Shown here piece after piece: positions 16,169 to 25,660 of a DNA stretch of 64,000 nt; the stretch's first letter is position 1; each line of letters starts with the position of its first letter. The notes beneath the pieces were generated by a model. The model worked only from the letters and a program-made list of their open reading frames with translations, was not told the DNA's origin and did not search any database. Position numbers and translations under genes: made by a program. Origin of the DNA: Lachnospiraceae bacterium (GTDB taxonomy: Bacteria; Bacillota; Clostridia; Lachnospirales; Lachnospiraceae); assembly GCA_910575605.1 (NCBI GenBank), contig CAJTEW010000001.1:310001-374000 (forward strand), written 5' to 3'.

Positions 16169-18067
16169 TTATCTCCTTTCTGAAGGCTGATAATAATACC
16201 TTTCATCCGCAGGCTTTAAAAGAATCTTTATCTCCTTTTCCTCTGCTTCGACCAGATAAGCACCCTCCTCAAGTTCTTTAAAGCTTCCGCCTTCAATCTC
16301 TTTAATTTCTCTGCCGTAATTTCTGAAAACAAACCATACTGTACCTTCTGTACCCTCTCTCGTAATCTCTATAGAGTCTCCTTTTCTTATATCTGTAAAA
16401 TCCAGTGCCAAAAAATTACGGATATGTTCATCACTCTCTGATATGGTTGTCCCTTGAAAATTTTCATAATTCTCTCCAAAAACATTTATATTTCTTATGA
16501 CATTTTTAGACAGCTCATCCCATATATCCTTCTTATCCTCCGGATATGCCGCCCGCCTCATATCACAGGTCAGATTCAGATAGCCCAGTGCAGTTTCCAC
16601 ACATCTCATCCGAAAATCATTTCGAAAGGTGTATGTAAGTCCGTCTCCGGAGCCATTCTGTCTTGTAACATGCTCTGACAGGTACCCGATAAGATTTACG
16701 ATATCTTCATCATAAGCATTTACTACCGTTCTGACAGAGGAAAGCAGCTCCTCCTCAAGCGCCCTCTCTGTCTGCGCATCCTTCATGCTGCCGGCGTAAC
16801 AGGAAGAAAACTCATAGCTGCCGGCTGTCTCCTTCATGAATTTCTCATCCTCTGACAGCTTTTCTAGCACAGAAGTATCAGACACATTTTCCAAAGACAG
16901 CCCGGTCTCTGCGAACCTTTCATGGAAAATTTTCATATAATACTGAAGCTCTGAAGGATTGGGATACTTGTCATCCAGATAATCATACTCTGGCGTCATC
17001 ATACAGGTAAGCCCCGCCGGATAATCCTGAAGGGCAGTCACAATACTAGGCCATATGGTTTCCTGCTCAAGAAGTCTTAAGGAGCGCCCATAAAGCTCCT
17101 TAAGCTCCTCCCTGTTCTCGTCAGCCGTTCCCGGATAATTCGCCAGCACTAGACTCTGTGCATTTACAACCGGATAAATCTCATAGGAATACATCTCTGC
17201 TGACATGGCAGAAAGAATACCAAGCCCTGCCGCATCCTCCATATATCCGCCGTTTACGGCAAATACATACGCTGACGGGAAACTTTTTCTCCATATCACA
17301 ACAGGATAATCCTCTTTCTCTGCTTTCTTATCCTCTGGAATTCCTTTCATATATACCTTTGTGCCTGAGGACAGGCGGTACCACGGGAATGTAAGCTCCA
17401 TATCCTGAAACTTCTCATCTTCTTTTTCCACTGCCTGATAAACTGCTTCGCCGCCTAGGAGAAATCCTCCGTACAGGTGGATACCGTCCACTGTTGTCTC
17501 CGCTTTTTCCACCTTCCTGATTCCCAAAAGCTCCCTGACTCTTTTATTGCTTCTTATCACAGACACATCAGGAAGATTTGCAAAGACTAAATGTGTCCCC
17601 TTCTCTATACATTCTGATAGAAAATCAAGTTCTTCCTGCTTCTTCCAGTCAATACTGCCTGAATCAATCACCAGCATCTCCACAGACTCCATATCTATTC
17701 CTGCACTGCCATACTGAGTAAGAGATGTAAATCCGGCAATATCACGCTTTGTATAAAAAGCCCATTCCTTAGTAACTGCTTTAATCCCTACGTTCCCGCC
17801 AATATAGATAACCCTGTTCCTTGACGTCCATGCCTCATCTTCCTCCTCTGCCTCTTTTGTGGCTTCCTCACCGGATGTCCCAGAGCTTTTAAGCTCGTCT
17901 GGCACATACATACTGACCTTTGAAGGATAGTTCTCTGCCGTTTCAGTAATGTATGGATTTACATCATAATCATTCCATTCCTCTTTCAAATTGTTCATGA
18001 ACATACACAGGAAGAATACAACAGACATTAATATTGTCATAATGAAAAAATTCCGGCGTGATACCAT
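16169..18067 (-). CDS. DUF2194-like membrane-anchored protein in the PelA-deacetylase position
   Basis: A 632-residue protein with one N-terminal membrane segment (about 7-25) and a large extracellular part. The architecture resembles DUF2194: an N-terminal flavodoxin/GATase-like region (NRVIYIGGN, MLVIDSG) and a second region with AVNGGYMED and TPEYDYLDDKYPNP that could be a divergent carbohydrate esterase fold. In Gram-positive pel operons of the order pelD-pelE-pelA(deacetylase)-pelF-pelG this place holds a deacetylase, so it may modify the exported polymer. The classical NodB metal-binding triad is not obvious, so the activity is uncertain. The gene is tightly coupled to its neighbours on both sides. 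Confidence 0.65.
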   Translation of the reverse strand: MVSRRNFFIMTILMSVVFFLCMFMNNLKEEWNDYDVNPYITETAENYPSKVSMYVPDELKSSGTSGEEATKEAEEEDEAWTSRNRVIYIGGNVGIKAVTKEWAFYTKRDIAGFTSLTQYGSAGIDMESVEMLVIDSGSIDWKKQEELDFLSECIEKGTHLVFANLPDVSVIRSNKRVRELLGIRKVEKAETTVDGIHLYGGFLLGGEAVYQAVEKEDEKFQDMELTFPWYRLSSGTKVYMKGIPEDKKAEKEDYPVVIWRKSFPSAYVFAVNGGYMEDAAGLGILSAMSAEMYSYEIYPVVNAQSLVLANYPGTADENREELKELYGRSLRLLEQETIWPSIVTALQDYPAGLTCMMTPEYDYLDDKYPNPSELQYYMKIFHERFAETGLSLENVSDTSVLEKLSEDEKFMKETAGSYEFSSCYAGSMKDAQTERALEEELLSSVRTVVNAYDEDIVNLIGYLSEHVTRQNGSGDGLTYTFRNDFRMRCVETALGYLNLTCDMRRAAYPEDKKDIWDELSKNVIRNINVFGENYENFQGTTISESDEHIRNFLALDFTDIRKGDSIEITREGTEGTVWFVFRNYGREIKEIEGGSFKELEEGAYLVEAEEKEIKILLKPADERYYYQPSERR

Positions 18068-18079
18068 TGTTATCCTCTC

Positions 18080-20251
18080 CTAATCTTCTTTCTTCTCCAC
18101 AATTCCGTTATATCCGTAATCAATCGCAAAGTTATAAAGACTGTATCCGTTCTGCCGCACACGGTAGCATATAAAATTATCCGTCTCATAGTAGACCTCC
18201 ATCTCGTTTGGATACAGCTCCTTAAATGCCTGCGCCCAATAATACATATGAGACATTGTAACCCACCTGTCATCTCCTATATATGGCAGAATACCTGGTT
18301 TCTCTGAAACTGGCTCTTTTGCTCCCTTAACAGATACCAATCTGTCCGGCTTTTCAGTATTAATGTAGTCCCGGTACAGAATTGGTATTTTTTCGATAAA
18401 AAAGTATACGGATTCTGTAGGAATCGTAATAGAAGTGTCATCATCAAAAGAACGCATATCCTTTAAAAACTTAATCATCTCATAGTGATATGCATTTTTA
18501 TAGCCGCCCAGCATCTGCCGCTCATCATTAGCCGAGCAGATGGTCCATGCCTTGTTTTTATTCTCACGAATAATATTACTTAAGCATGTAACAGCCTCAT
18601 TTGTCTCATAAGCGCTCACCTTTACAGGCGCCCTCATTCCTGTCTGAGCCGTTACAACGCAGGCCGCCGCCAGCGCGGTAAAAGAGCATATATTAAGAGC
18701 TTTTTCCTTCCTTACTAAAAGATATATGACTGCATCCACACAAAGACTCCATACAATAGGAATCCCATATCCCAGATACACAGAGTAACGGGAAACCTCC
18801 AGAATCTGCATCAGTCCAAGCTGGGCTGACGCCTGCAGAACTGCCAGGACTGCCATATAAATGCTGACTGACACTAAAACTCCACCATACTCTGCCCTAC
18901 GGAGGATAAACCATAAAAGTCCAAGTAAGAAAAGTACGCCTATGCTTCCAAGCATAATCTGAGCTGTTTTCATGTCATATGCCACATAATATTCCATTCT
19001 GTCAAGAACTGTCTCAAGAATAGTAAGCTCTTCCTTTTTTTCACCATCAGGCTTTTCCTTCGGGCTGTCCGAAGACTGTTTAAGCTGCGACATACCCCAG
19101 TTTAGAGAAGCCTGCAGGGGAGTCCCTGTAACATATGCCGCTGCAAGAGGCAGTACGGCAAGCATGATTCCAAGAACACCTGCCGCCACTATTTTCCTAA
19201 AATATCTCCAGCGGAAAACGCGGAAAACAAATCCGGCTCCAATTGCCACACAAAACAGGCCTGCAATAATCGTATCGTAGAAATGAACCGCAAGCGTCAG
19301 TGATACACTTACAGCAAAAAGTCCAAGACATCGTTTCGCATCCTCTGTCTGAACTTCCTTTCTTTGCTGCAGAAATGCCATGGCAAAGTACGCTGCAGGC
19401 AGAATAAATGCCATTCCAAACTCCTGTGGTAACGTTGCATAATATCTGATATAAGTGTATTCATAAAACCTGCTCGAAACAATATAGATAATAATTCCTA
19501 TATATGGAGCATACCTTGACCTGCACACAGCTTTAAGAAATGCCAGCAGCATAAAATGAACCACAAGTGCCTGAATTACATAAAAAAGCCTTAAAATTAT
19601 ATATACTGGAATTGCAAATACTGTATGAACATAATACAGCAGGCAATGCAGCCCAAAGGGATATACCCCGTCTACGAAAATATGGCCGCTGTCCATGGCA
19701 TTAATCCAGTAATTGTGAAGCACAACGTCTGAGGCACAATAGCCATAGACACTCACAACACTACTCCCATACATATAAAGTAGAAGCACCATAATACCAG
19801 CTGTAAGGAAAATGTCCGGACCGTGTGTGCGGAAATAATCTTTCCACCTTTTTCTTAATTTTTTTGATATTTTTCCTGTTTTTTTTCCCATACGCAGAAA
19901 CAGGGTTTTTCTTCCTGTCTCACCACCTAGGACGAGCAGAATTCGTCCAAGCTTCTCCTCCAGAAGCCTAAAAAAGGAGCCTCTGTATCTCATATAAGCT
20001 GTCACAAAAAAAGGCGTCAGTGTTCCCAGGACCAAAGTAAACCAGCAGGATATATGTAAAAGCTGCAGAAGGTATACCAGATTTATAATGTAAAAATTCC
20101 CTGTCAGAAAATATGCCATAAGCCTTACCGGTACAGTACCAAAGCCGGCAAGCTTCTTTCGCAGAAACAAATATGGCAGCAGAAGCGTCACACTAAAATA
20201 TGCCGCTGCTATACCTGTTACCTGCAAAACGGAAAGTATCGCCATTGACAT
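18080..20251 (-). CDS. Polytopic membrane protein, GT-C-like
   Basis: A 723-residue protein with roughly 12-14 membrane spans, a basic cytosolic loop at about 112-140 and a soluble extracellular C-terminal region of about 170 residues. In the first large external loop an Asp (Asp175) is followed by His179 and then YPFGLH (197-202). That layout recalls GT-C transferases, which use polyprenyl-phosphate sugars, but I do not recognise the family. It is not part of the minimal Pel set; here it sits between pelE and the DUF2194 gene (2- and 12-base gaps), so it belongs to the operon. With the GtrB-like enzyme and DUF2304 downstream it could decorate the polymer outside the cell (inference). Confidence 0.7.
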   Translation of the reverse strand: MSMAILSVLQVTGIAAAYFSVTLLLPYLFLRKKLAGFGTVPVRLMAYFLTGNFYIINLVYLLQLLHISCWFTLVLGTLTPFFVTAYMRYRGSFFRLLEEKLGRILLVLGGETGRKTLFLRMGKKTGKISKKLRKRWKDYFRTHGPDIFLTAGIMVLLLYMYGSSVVSVYGYCASDVVLHNYWINAMDSGHIFVDGVYPFGLHCLLYYVHTVFAIPVYIILRLFYVIQALVVHFMLLAFLKAVCRSRYAPYIGIIIYIVSSRFYEYTYIRYYATLPQEFGMAFILPAAYFAMAFLQQRKEVQTEDAKRCLGLFAVSVSLTLAVHFYDTIIAGLFCVAIGAGFVFRVFRWRYFRKIVAAGVLGIMLAVLPLAAAYVTGTPLQASLNWGMSQLKQSSDSPKEKPDGEKKEELTILETVLDRMEYYVAYDMKTAQIMLGSIGVLFLLGLLWFILRRAEYGGVLVSVSIYMAVLAVLQASAQLGLMQILEVSRYSVYLGYGIPIVWSLCVDAVIYLLVRKEKALNICSFTALAAACVVTAQTGMRAPVKVSAYETNEAVTCLSNIIRENKNKAWTICSANDERQMLGGYKNAYHYEMIKFLKDMRSFDDDTSITIPTESVYFFIEKIPILYRDYINTEKPDRLVSVKGAKEPVSEKPGILPYIGDDRWVTMSHMYYWAQAFKELYPNEMEVYYETDNFICYRVRQNGYSLYNFAIDYGYNGIVEKKED

Positions 20252-20253
20252 CC

Positions 20254-21228
20254 TTATTGCCTCCTTATACTGAAAATGCGGATTAATTCCAATGTTTCAC
20301 TGTCAATTACCACATCCGATTTTTTCAGAGCATCCAAAGTTTCAAAAAAGGCGTCCCTGTCCTGCTTCGCAAAATAGAGCTTCAGCTTACAGGTAAATGC
20401 CGCAAGCTCATCAGGATATCTCTCCTCTACACGCAGACACCATTTTTCACATTTTTCATAATCCTTAAGCTCAAGCAGCCTCAGACAGACTGCCTCACAC
20501 CTTTCAAGAGTAAGCCTCGAGTTGTCCTTTTCATAGAGCAGTTCGGCTGTCTCTGTCATACTGATCACAAATTTGCGCTGCTCATGCTCCGAAAAAATAT
20601 GCTGCTTGAGAATATTATTCATATAATCAATAAGCATCTCCTCACAATCTGTCTGTGAATCATCCTCATCTTTAATCTTAAGAAGAAGCTTCTGTACATA
20701 AATCCGGAATTTATTAAGCTCGTCGGACAAAACTGCTGCAGCATAATGTGAGGTCTCCGAATCCTCACTCTCCAATGCAAGGGTAATAGACGCCAATGAA
20801 TTTCTGATATCCTTGCTCATCACATTCATAAGCACTGTTCTAAGATCTTTTTTCTCATTTACAAGAATAGCTTCTTCTAATGGAATAATGTTCCGTTCCA
20901 CCTCTTCATCGGCCTTCCTGTTTGTCTTTACACGCTTCTTGCTGAAAACCACATCTGTCAGATTGGCGTCTCTCCAAAAAACAAACAGATAAAACAAATG
21001 TCCCATGAAAAAAAACAAAGGAACAATAACCGGACACAGTATCATAACAATAAAGCGGATCAGGTAAGTCCTCCTGTTATCGTATAGAATCTCTGTTTCC
21101 TCTGTATCTGAAATTGACGCACGGGCTGGAACCACCAGAAAAATTCCTGCCAGCAGATAAATAAGGGCTGCCAGAAAATTTACGGCAAGCACTATGAGAA
21201 ACACAAATTCATCCCTTGCAAGGCTCAT
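20254..21228 (-). CDS. pelE: PelE-like membrane protein with TPR-like tail
   Basis: A 324-residue protein with two N-terminal membrane spans (about 8-30 and 53-84) and a long helical cytosolic region, the layout of PelE, in which TPR helices help assemble the Pel synthase. The region about 133-165 (LMNVMSKDIRNSLASI and following) and the repeated helix pairs toward the C-terminus fit this. The start overlaps the end of the pelD-like gene by 4 bases, and the next gene follows 2 bases after its stop. Sequence similarity in PelE is low across phyla, so position and topology carry much of the call. Confidence 0.72.
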   Translation of the reverse strand: MSLARDEFVFLIVLAVNFLAALIYLLAGIFLVVPARASISDTEETEILYDNRRTYLIRFIVMILCPVIVPLFFFMGHLFYLFVFWRDANLTDVVFSKKRVKTNRKADEEVERNIIPLEEAILVNEKKDLRTVLMNVMSKDIRNSLASITLALESEDSETSHYAAAVLSDELNKFRIYVQKLLLKIKDEDDSQTDCEEMLIDYMNNILKQHIFSEHEQRKFVISMTETAELLYEKDNSRLTLERCEAVCLRLLELKDYEKCEKWCLRVEERYPDELAAFTCKLKLYFAKQDRDAFFETLDALKKSDVVIDSETLELIRIFSIRRQ

Positions 21229-23408
21229 AGTACCGCCTCCTCATCAATTCGGACCTCATAACCAAGAGCTCTAAATCTATCTATGATCCCGCCCACATTC
21301 TCCTTATTTGTATTAGACAAAAGCGCATACAGCCTTCCTTCCTTAAATATCCCAAGATAATCTGTCTGACGTATAATGCCTCCAAGCATCTTCGCCACAT
21401 GCTCATAATTGTTGTCCTCTGTTAATATTTCCATTAGCACGTACTCTGTAAGCCCCTTGTCCTTCGCGTCAAAAAATGCTTTTGCCAGATGTGTAAACGC
21501 TTCCTCACCGAGCACACTTGTCCCTTCCACATACCTCTGGTTTCTTATAGCGTCTAGATAACGGTTTGCACGTACCACTGCATTCTGAATAAGATATCCC
21601 ACAATAGTCAGACGGTTTGCCTCCCCCAGCGTCATGCGCTCCCACGGAACACCCCAGAGCATCAAGATAAGCTGCATATCATCCTCTGAATAGACAGCGC
21701 TTGCCATCATTGGCATCCTCTCCACCATATTTCGGTTGACATACACCCGGCGCTCCTTAATCTCTTTGTACATTTCATCCATATCCGTATATTTTATAGA
21801 GTTTCCAAGCTTCCTCGCCTCAGGAGACGTGGCCGAAAATAATCTTGCATAATCACTGTTGGCAACATTATAGACTGCCACATCCTTACAGTCCATCAGC
21901 CTTGAGAGCACCTGGGCCGCATAGAACAGAACCTCCTCCGGTCCATACTGTTCCAGAGATGAGGACAGCTCATAAATCTTTCCCAGGCTTTCCCTATGGT
22001 TCACCACCTGTGACTCAAAATTATGCTTAAGCTTCACATTACTTTCATTAATATCTTCAATATCCCTAAGCTGCCCGTTCAAATACTGTACTCTGCATTT
22101 CCCCTCATTCCTTATAAAGCGAAGCTGGTCCTTCATATACCCTACAACAAGTCCTACAATAAAAAGCTGTGCCATCCAGACATATGTATTATAATCAAGC
22201 AGCACCTCAAATCCTGTCCTGTCTGCCATCTGCTGGCAGCAGTATCCTGCCACTGCCAGGAATGCAGAAAAAACAGCCTGCTGCTGGCCATGGACAACAG
22301 CAAAAAGCAGTACATACAAAAGATAAATATCAAGCCTTGCCAAAAATCTTCCATCCACTGCCGCTTCACTTAAAAAATGCGCCAGTACGAAGCAAACAAG
22401 AGCTTCTACAAAGGGAAACAAAGCTTTTATAATCTTCCTGGCATAGTTCCAAAGCTTTACAGCCAGTCCTCCCCCTTCATCATCCTCTAAAATAAAAGAA
22501 TTACTGTGCTGTTTCATAAAGCCCGCAGCCAGCTTCACACCTTTATCATATCCGTTAAATATTTCATAGGGAAACTCACTCTTATATCTGCTGCAGTCCA
22601 AAACTCTGCGGTGCCCTGTCCCCGCTGTACTGTCCACAATGGTAATTTCCGGCCCTATCGCTTCCTTTATCTTCTCTGCAAGCTGCTTTTCATTAATTGC
22701 CTCCATAGAAGAAATATTGTAAACCGACTGCCAGGGTGCCCTCTCACACAATACCCTGTAGGCCAGCTCAACCGCATCATTCAGATAAAGTATCGAAAAA
22801 ATTCTTCTTTCATTCACAGAAATCTTTCCTGTCTTCAGTGCCTCAAGACACATACGGAAACACACATTATCCTCCGTCTTTCCCTTCCGGGGTACCCAGT
22901 AAATCTGATCAAATCGAAGAATAAACGTATTAAGCCCCTGGGTTCTGCGGAAGTTCTCACAGGCCTCCTCTCCCTGGACCAGCGCCATCGCCTTAAAGCC
23001 CCTGGGAGATACCGGTGTGTCCTCTGCAATATTGTCAATATGTACCTCGCTGTATACTTCCTGGGAAGAAAAATAGATAAATTTTCCATTTTTAACAACA
23101 CTAAAAGCAGACAGAATGTTCACAAGCCCCGCCACATAACGTACCGATTCCTGTCTTGCATCTGTCTCCCAGTCAAAATTCGTATCATATGCTCCCATAA
23201 ACACAACTACATCCGGCCTAGTACTTTCAAAAATATCCTTGATGCTTCCACTGTCATAGGGAAAATTATATTTTTCAAAAACCTGTTTATAAGAAAAACG
23301 ATTGTCTCTCTGCCCCGTCAATAGATATACACGATGTCCATTCTTATTCAGCTTACTAATCATCGCATCCATCAGTACACTGCTGCCGCCTGCTAGTAAT
23401 ACAACCAT
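21225..23408 (-). CDS. pelD: SDR-PelD fusion: c-di-GMP receptor of the Pel synthase
   Basis: A 727-residue protein. Residues 1-300 are an extended SDR/NDP-sugar-epimerase-like domain, four membrane spans follow (about 330-440), then a coiled coil, a GAF domain (about 490-620) and a degenerate GGDEF domain. The last four parts are the PelD architecture; the RxxD inhibitory-site motif that binds c-di-GMP is present as RQTD at 680-683. The SDR part looks catalytically weak: the glycine-rich loop is atypical (LLAGGSSVLM) and the YxxxK tyrosine is replaced by Pro135, though Lys139 and SSQEVY (114-119) remain. ATG at 23408 is preferred because the Rossmann strand begins there; an ATG at 23453 is possible. 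First gene of the Pel operon. Confidence 0.82.
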   Translation of the reverse strand: MVVLLAGGSSVLMDAMISKLNKNGHRVYLLTGQRDNRFSYKQVFEKYNFPYDSGSIKDIFESTRPDVVVFMGAYDTNFDWETDARQESVRYVAGLVNILSAFSVVKNGKFIYFSSQEVYSEVHIDNIAEDTPVSPRGFKAMALVQGEEACENFRRTQGLNTFILRFDQIYWVPRKGKTEDNVCFRMCLEALKTGKISVNERRIFSILYLNDAVELAYRVLCERAPWQSVYNISSMEAINEKQLAEKIKEAIGPEITIVDSTAGTGHRRVLDCSRYKSEFPYEIFNGYDKGVKLAAGFMKQHSNSFILEDDEGGGLAVKLWNYARKIIKALFPFVEALVCFVLAHFLSEAAVDGRFLARLDIYLLYVLLFAVVHGQQQAVFSAFLAVAGYCCQQMADRTGFEVLLDYNTYVWMAQLFIVGLVVGYMKDQLRFIRNEGKCRVQYLNGQLRDIEDINESNVKLKHNFESQVVNHRESLGKIYELSSSLEQYGPEEVLFYAAQVLSRLMDCKDVAVYNVANSDYARLFSATSPEARKLGNSIKYTDMDEMYKEIKERRVYVNRNMVERMPMMASAVYSEDDMQLILMLWGVPWERMTLGEANRLTIVGYLIQNAVVRANRYLDAIRNQRYVEGTSVLGEEAFTHLAKAFFDAKDKGLTEYVLMEILTEDNNYEHVAKMLGGIIRQTDYLGIFKEGRLYALLSNTNKENVGGIIDRFRALGYEVRIDEEAVL

Positions 23409-23554
23409 CTTTTTCACCACTTCCACGTATAAAAATTTCGACAATATATACATCTTATACCTATCTTAGCGCTCTGGTACTATCTCTTTAACTAACCTTT
23501 ATAAGAAAAATGCTTTTTATTATGTTCTTTATGAAAAGGCTTATAAAAAAGCAT

Positions 23555-23584
23555 AAAAAAAAGACTTCTCATCTCTGAAAAGCC
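23555..23584 (-). terminator. Rho-independent terminator after rpmF
   Basis: On the minus strand GGCTTTTCA, loop GAGA, TGAGAAGTC, then eight T residues. It lies 17 bases after the rpmF stop and separates the ribosomal-protein transcript from the Pel operon. Confidence 0.8.
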
Positions 23585-23601
23585 TTTTTCTCACCTTAAA
23601 A

Positions 23602-23781
23602 TTAGTCCTGCGCAATAATTTCTTTTTTGTTGTAGCTTCCGCAAGCCTTGCATACTCTGTGAGGCATCATTAATTCGCCGCACTTGCTGCACTTTACAAG
23701 ATTCGGAGCACTCATTTTCCAATTGGCTCTTCTCTTGTCTCTTCTTGCTTTAGAAGATTTATTCTTTGGACAAATTGACAT
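23602..23781 (-). CDS. rpmF: 50S ribosomal protein L32
   Basis: A 59-residue protein: MSICPKNKSSKARRDKRRAN at the start, then a zinc ribbon with CSKC (41 apart from the second pair removed by about 13 residues) and CKAC, typical of Zn-binding L32. The ATG follows AAGGAGGTG with a 6-base spacer. It begins 3 bases after the yceD stop, the conserved bacterial yceD-rpmF pair. It is a component of the large ribosomal subunit. Confidence 0.95.
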   Translation of the reverse strand: MSICPKNKSSKARRDKRRANWKMSAPNLVKCSKCGELMMPHRVCKACGSYNKKEIIAQD

Positions 23782-23784
23782 AGG

Positions 23785-24312
23785 TTACACCTCCTTAAAA
23801 TTCTTAAAAACATCGCGGATAACTGACATTCTAGGGTCAAGACCTGCATCTTCACAGTCACAGGTCCCCTGATTCAGGTTTTGACCACATACGCCACACA
23901 TTCCCTTACAGTCTTCGCTACACAGAATCTTCGTCGGCCACCCTATCAATATCTCACCGCAGACCAGTTTGTCCGCGTCAAGCGTATATCCGTCAATATA
24001 ATTCGTTTCATCTAACTCTTCTGTCTGCCCGCCATCCGGCACATCCAGGTCAATATTTTTCACAAAATCAAGAACAAGCTCTGTCTCCACTGGCTTCAAG
24101 CATCTGTCGCACGGTATCTCAAATGTCACTTTTCCGCTGCCAGTAATTCGAAACTTACGTTCTTTTACATGTGTTACTCGGATAGAAATCGGTGTTTTCT
24201 TAAGAACCGAAAAACTTCCATATCCTGCCCGAAACTCGGTCATATCAATATCCACATCCTGAATAAGCTCTGTATGCTGTTCAGACAAAACGCCGGATAG
24301 GTCTAATAACAT
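23785..24312 (-). CDS. YceD/DUF177 family protein
   Basis: A 175-residue protein of the YceD family, linked to 23S rRNA accumulation and almost always encoded directly before rpmF, as here. Two CxxC pairs flank the middle: IPCDRC in the central part, then SEDCKGMCGVCGQN, a likely zinc site. ATG at 24312 is chosen because TAGGAG lies 7 bases upstream; an in-frame GTG at 24330 overlaps that site. A near-consensus promoter precedes it. Confidence 0.88.
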   Translation of the reverse strand: MLLDLSGVLSEQHTELIQDVDIDMTEFRAGYGSFSVLKKTPISIRVTHVKERKFRITGSGKVTFEIPCDRCLKPVETELVLDFVKNIDLDVPDGGQTEELDETNYIDGYTLDADKLVCGEILIGWPTKILCSEDCKGMCGVCGQNLNQGTCDCEDAGLDPRMSVIRDVFKNFKEV

Positions 24313-24339
24313 ATTATTACTCCTATTCACACCTAAATA

Positions 24340-24367
24340 ATTATATCACGTAAAATAATTTTGTCAA
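24340..24367 (-). promoter_or_regulatory. Strong sigma-A promoter of yceD-rpmF
   Basis: TTGACA (24362-24367), a 16-base spacer and TATAAT (24340-24345) with an extended TG one base upstream of the hexamer. It is the closest to consensus in the window, as expected for a ribosomal-protein operon. Confidence 0.85.
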
Positions 24368-24388
24368 CTAAAATCTTCTAATCTTTCT

Positions 24389-25579
24389 TTAAACTAATGA
24401 GACAGTCTCCCTGGCAATTGCAAGCTCCTCGTTTGTAGGAATTACCATAACCTTAACTTTGGAATCCGGTGTAGAGATCTGAATCTCCTCGCCGCGCTTT
24501 GCGTTTGCCTCCTCGTTAATCTCAATTCCCAGATATCCGAGGTATTTTGCCACTGCACTTCTTACTGTACCAGAGTTCTCGCCTATACCTGCCGTAAATG
24601 CAATCACATCTACGCCGTTCATTGCTGCCACATAGCTTCCCACATATTTTGCAACACGGTAAGCAAATACCTCAAGGGCAATCTTCGCCTGTTCATTTCC
24701 TGAATCAGCGCCCTCTTCCAAATCACGAAAATCGCTGGACAGATTGTTAGAAAGGCCAAATACACCGGATTTCTTATTCAGCATATTCATAAGACCTGCA
24801 ATGTCAAGTCCCTCCTTTTTGGAGATGAACTCCAAAATCGCCGGATCAATATCACCAGAACGTGTTCCCATCACAAGCCCCTCAAGAGGAGTAAGTCCCA
24901 TAGACGTATCTACAGATTTTCCGTTCTCCACTGCACAAATACTTGCACCGTTACCGAGATGGCAGACAACTGTTTTCACCTGATCATACGGCCTTCCAAC
25001 AAGCTCTGCCGCTCTCTTTGATACAAAGCTGTGGCTTGTTCCATGAAAGCCGTATCTTCTTACTTTATACTTGTCATAATACTCATATGGAAGACCATAC
25101 ATATATGCTTTCTCAGGCATTGTCTGATGGAACGCCGTGTCAAAAACAGCAACCATAGGTGTGCCGGGCATCAGCTTCTGGCATGCGTTGATGCCGATTA
25201 AATTTGCCGGATTATGAAGCGGTGCAAGATCATTACATTCCTCAATGGCAGCTTTCACCTCATCTGTAATAACAACAGAGCTTGCGAATTTCTCTCCGCC
25301 GTGCACCACACGATGGCCTACTGCACTAATCTCATCAAGGCTCTTCACAACACCTGTAGCGGCGTCTGTCAGAGCATCGATCACAAACTGGATCGCCTCT
25401 GTATGTGTAGGCATTGCCTTGTCAGACTTTACCTTTTCGCCGCCTGCCGGCTGATAAGTAAGGCTTCCGTCAATTCCAATTCTCTCACATAACCCTTTTG
25501 CCAGAACCTGCTCGGATTCTGAGTTGATAAGCTGGAATTTCAGTGATGAGCTTCCGCAGTTAATAACTAATACATTCAT
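24389..25579 (-). CDS. ackA: Acetate kinase
   Basis: A 396-residue ASKHA-fold kinase that converts acetyl phosphate and ADP to acetate and ATP, the energy-yielding last step of fermentation. Visible motifs are [53 protein letters not shown] and FTAGIGENS. The length is normal. It follows pta (81 bases away) but has its own well-formed promoter, so it can be expressed separately. Confidence 0.97.
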   Translation of the reverse strand: MNVLVINCGSSSLKFQLINSESEQVLAKGLCERIGIDGSLTYQPAGGEKVKSDKAMPTHTEAIQFVIDALTDAATGVVKSLDEISAVGHRVVHGGEKFASSVVITDEVKAAIEECNDLAPLHNPANLIGINACQKLMPGTPMVAVFDTAFHQTMPEKAYMYGLPYEYYDKYKVRRYGFHGTSHSFVSKRAAELVGRPYDQVKTVVCHLGNGASICAVENGKSVDTSMGLTPLEGLVMGTRSGDIDPAILEFISKKEGLDIAGLMNMLNKKSGVFGLSNNLSSDFRDLEEGADSGNEQAKIALEVFAYRVAKYVGSYVAAMNGVDVIAFTAGIGENSGTVRSAVAKYLGYLGIEINEEANAKRGEEIQISTPDSKVKVMVIPTNEELAIARETVSLV

Positions 25580-25598
25580 TTTTCTTTACCTCTCTTTT

Positions 25599-25627
25599 AT
25601 TATAATAATTTTATAAGGATGCTCCAA
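25599..25627 (-). promoter_or_regulatory. Promoter of ackA
   Basis: TTGGAG (25622-25627), a 17-base spacer and TATAAT (25599-25604), ending 20 bases before the ATG, inside the pta-ackA gap. Confidence 0.65.
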
Positions 25628-25660
25628 CAGATTAAGCTCGAAAATATTTCTGTAAATCCT

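Noticed and set aside
22506-23324. 272-codon plus-strand open frame
   Set aside because: Fully antisense to the pelD-like gene, which has clear domains; no ribosome site and a low-complexity translation.
23409-23560. c-di-GMP riboswitch before the Pel operon
   Set aside because: The leader is AT-rich and shows no GEMM-type conserved motifs; no convincing promoter could be placed either.
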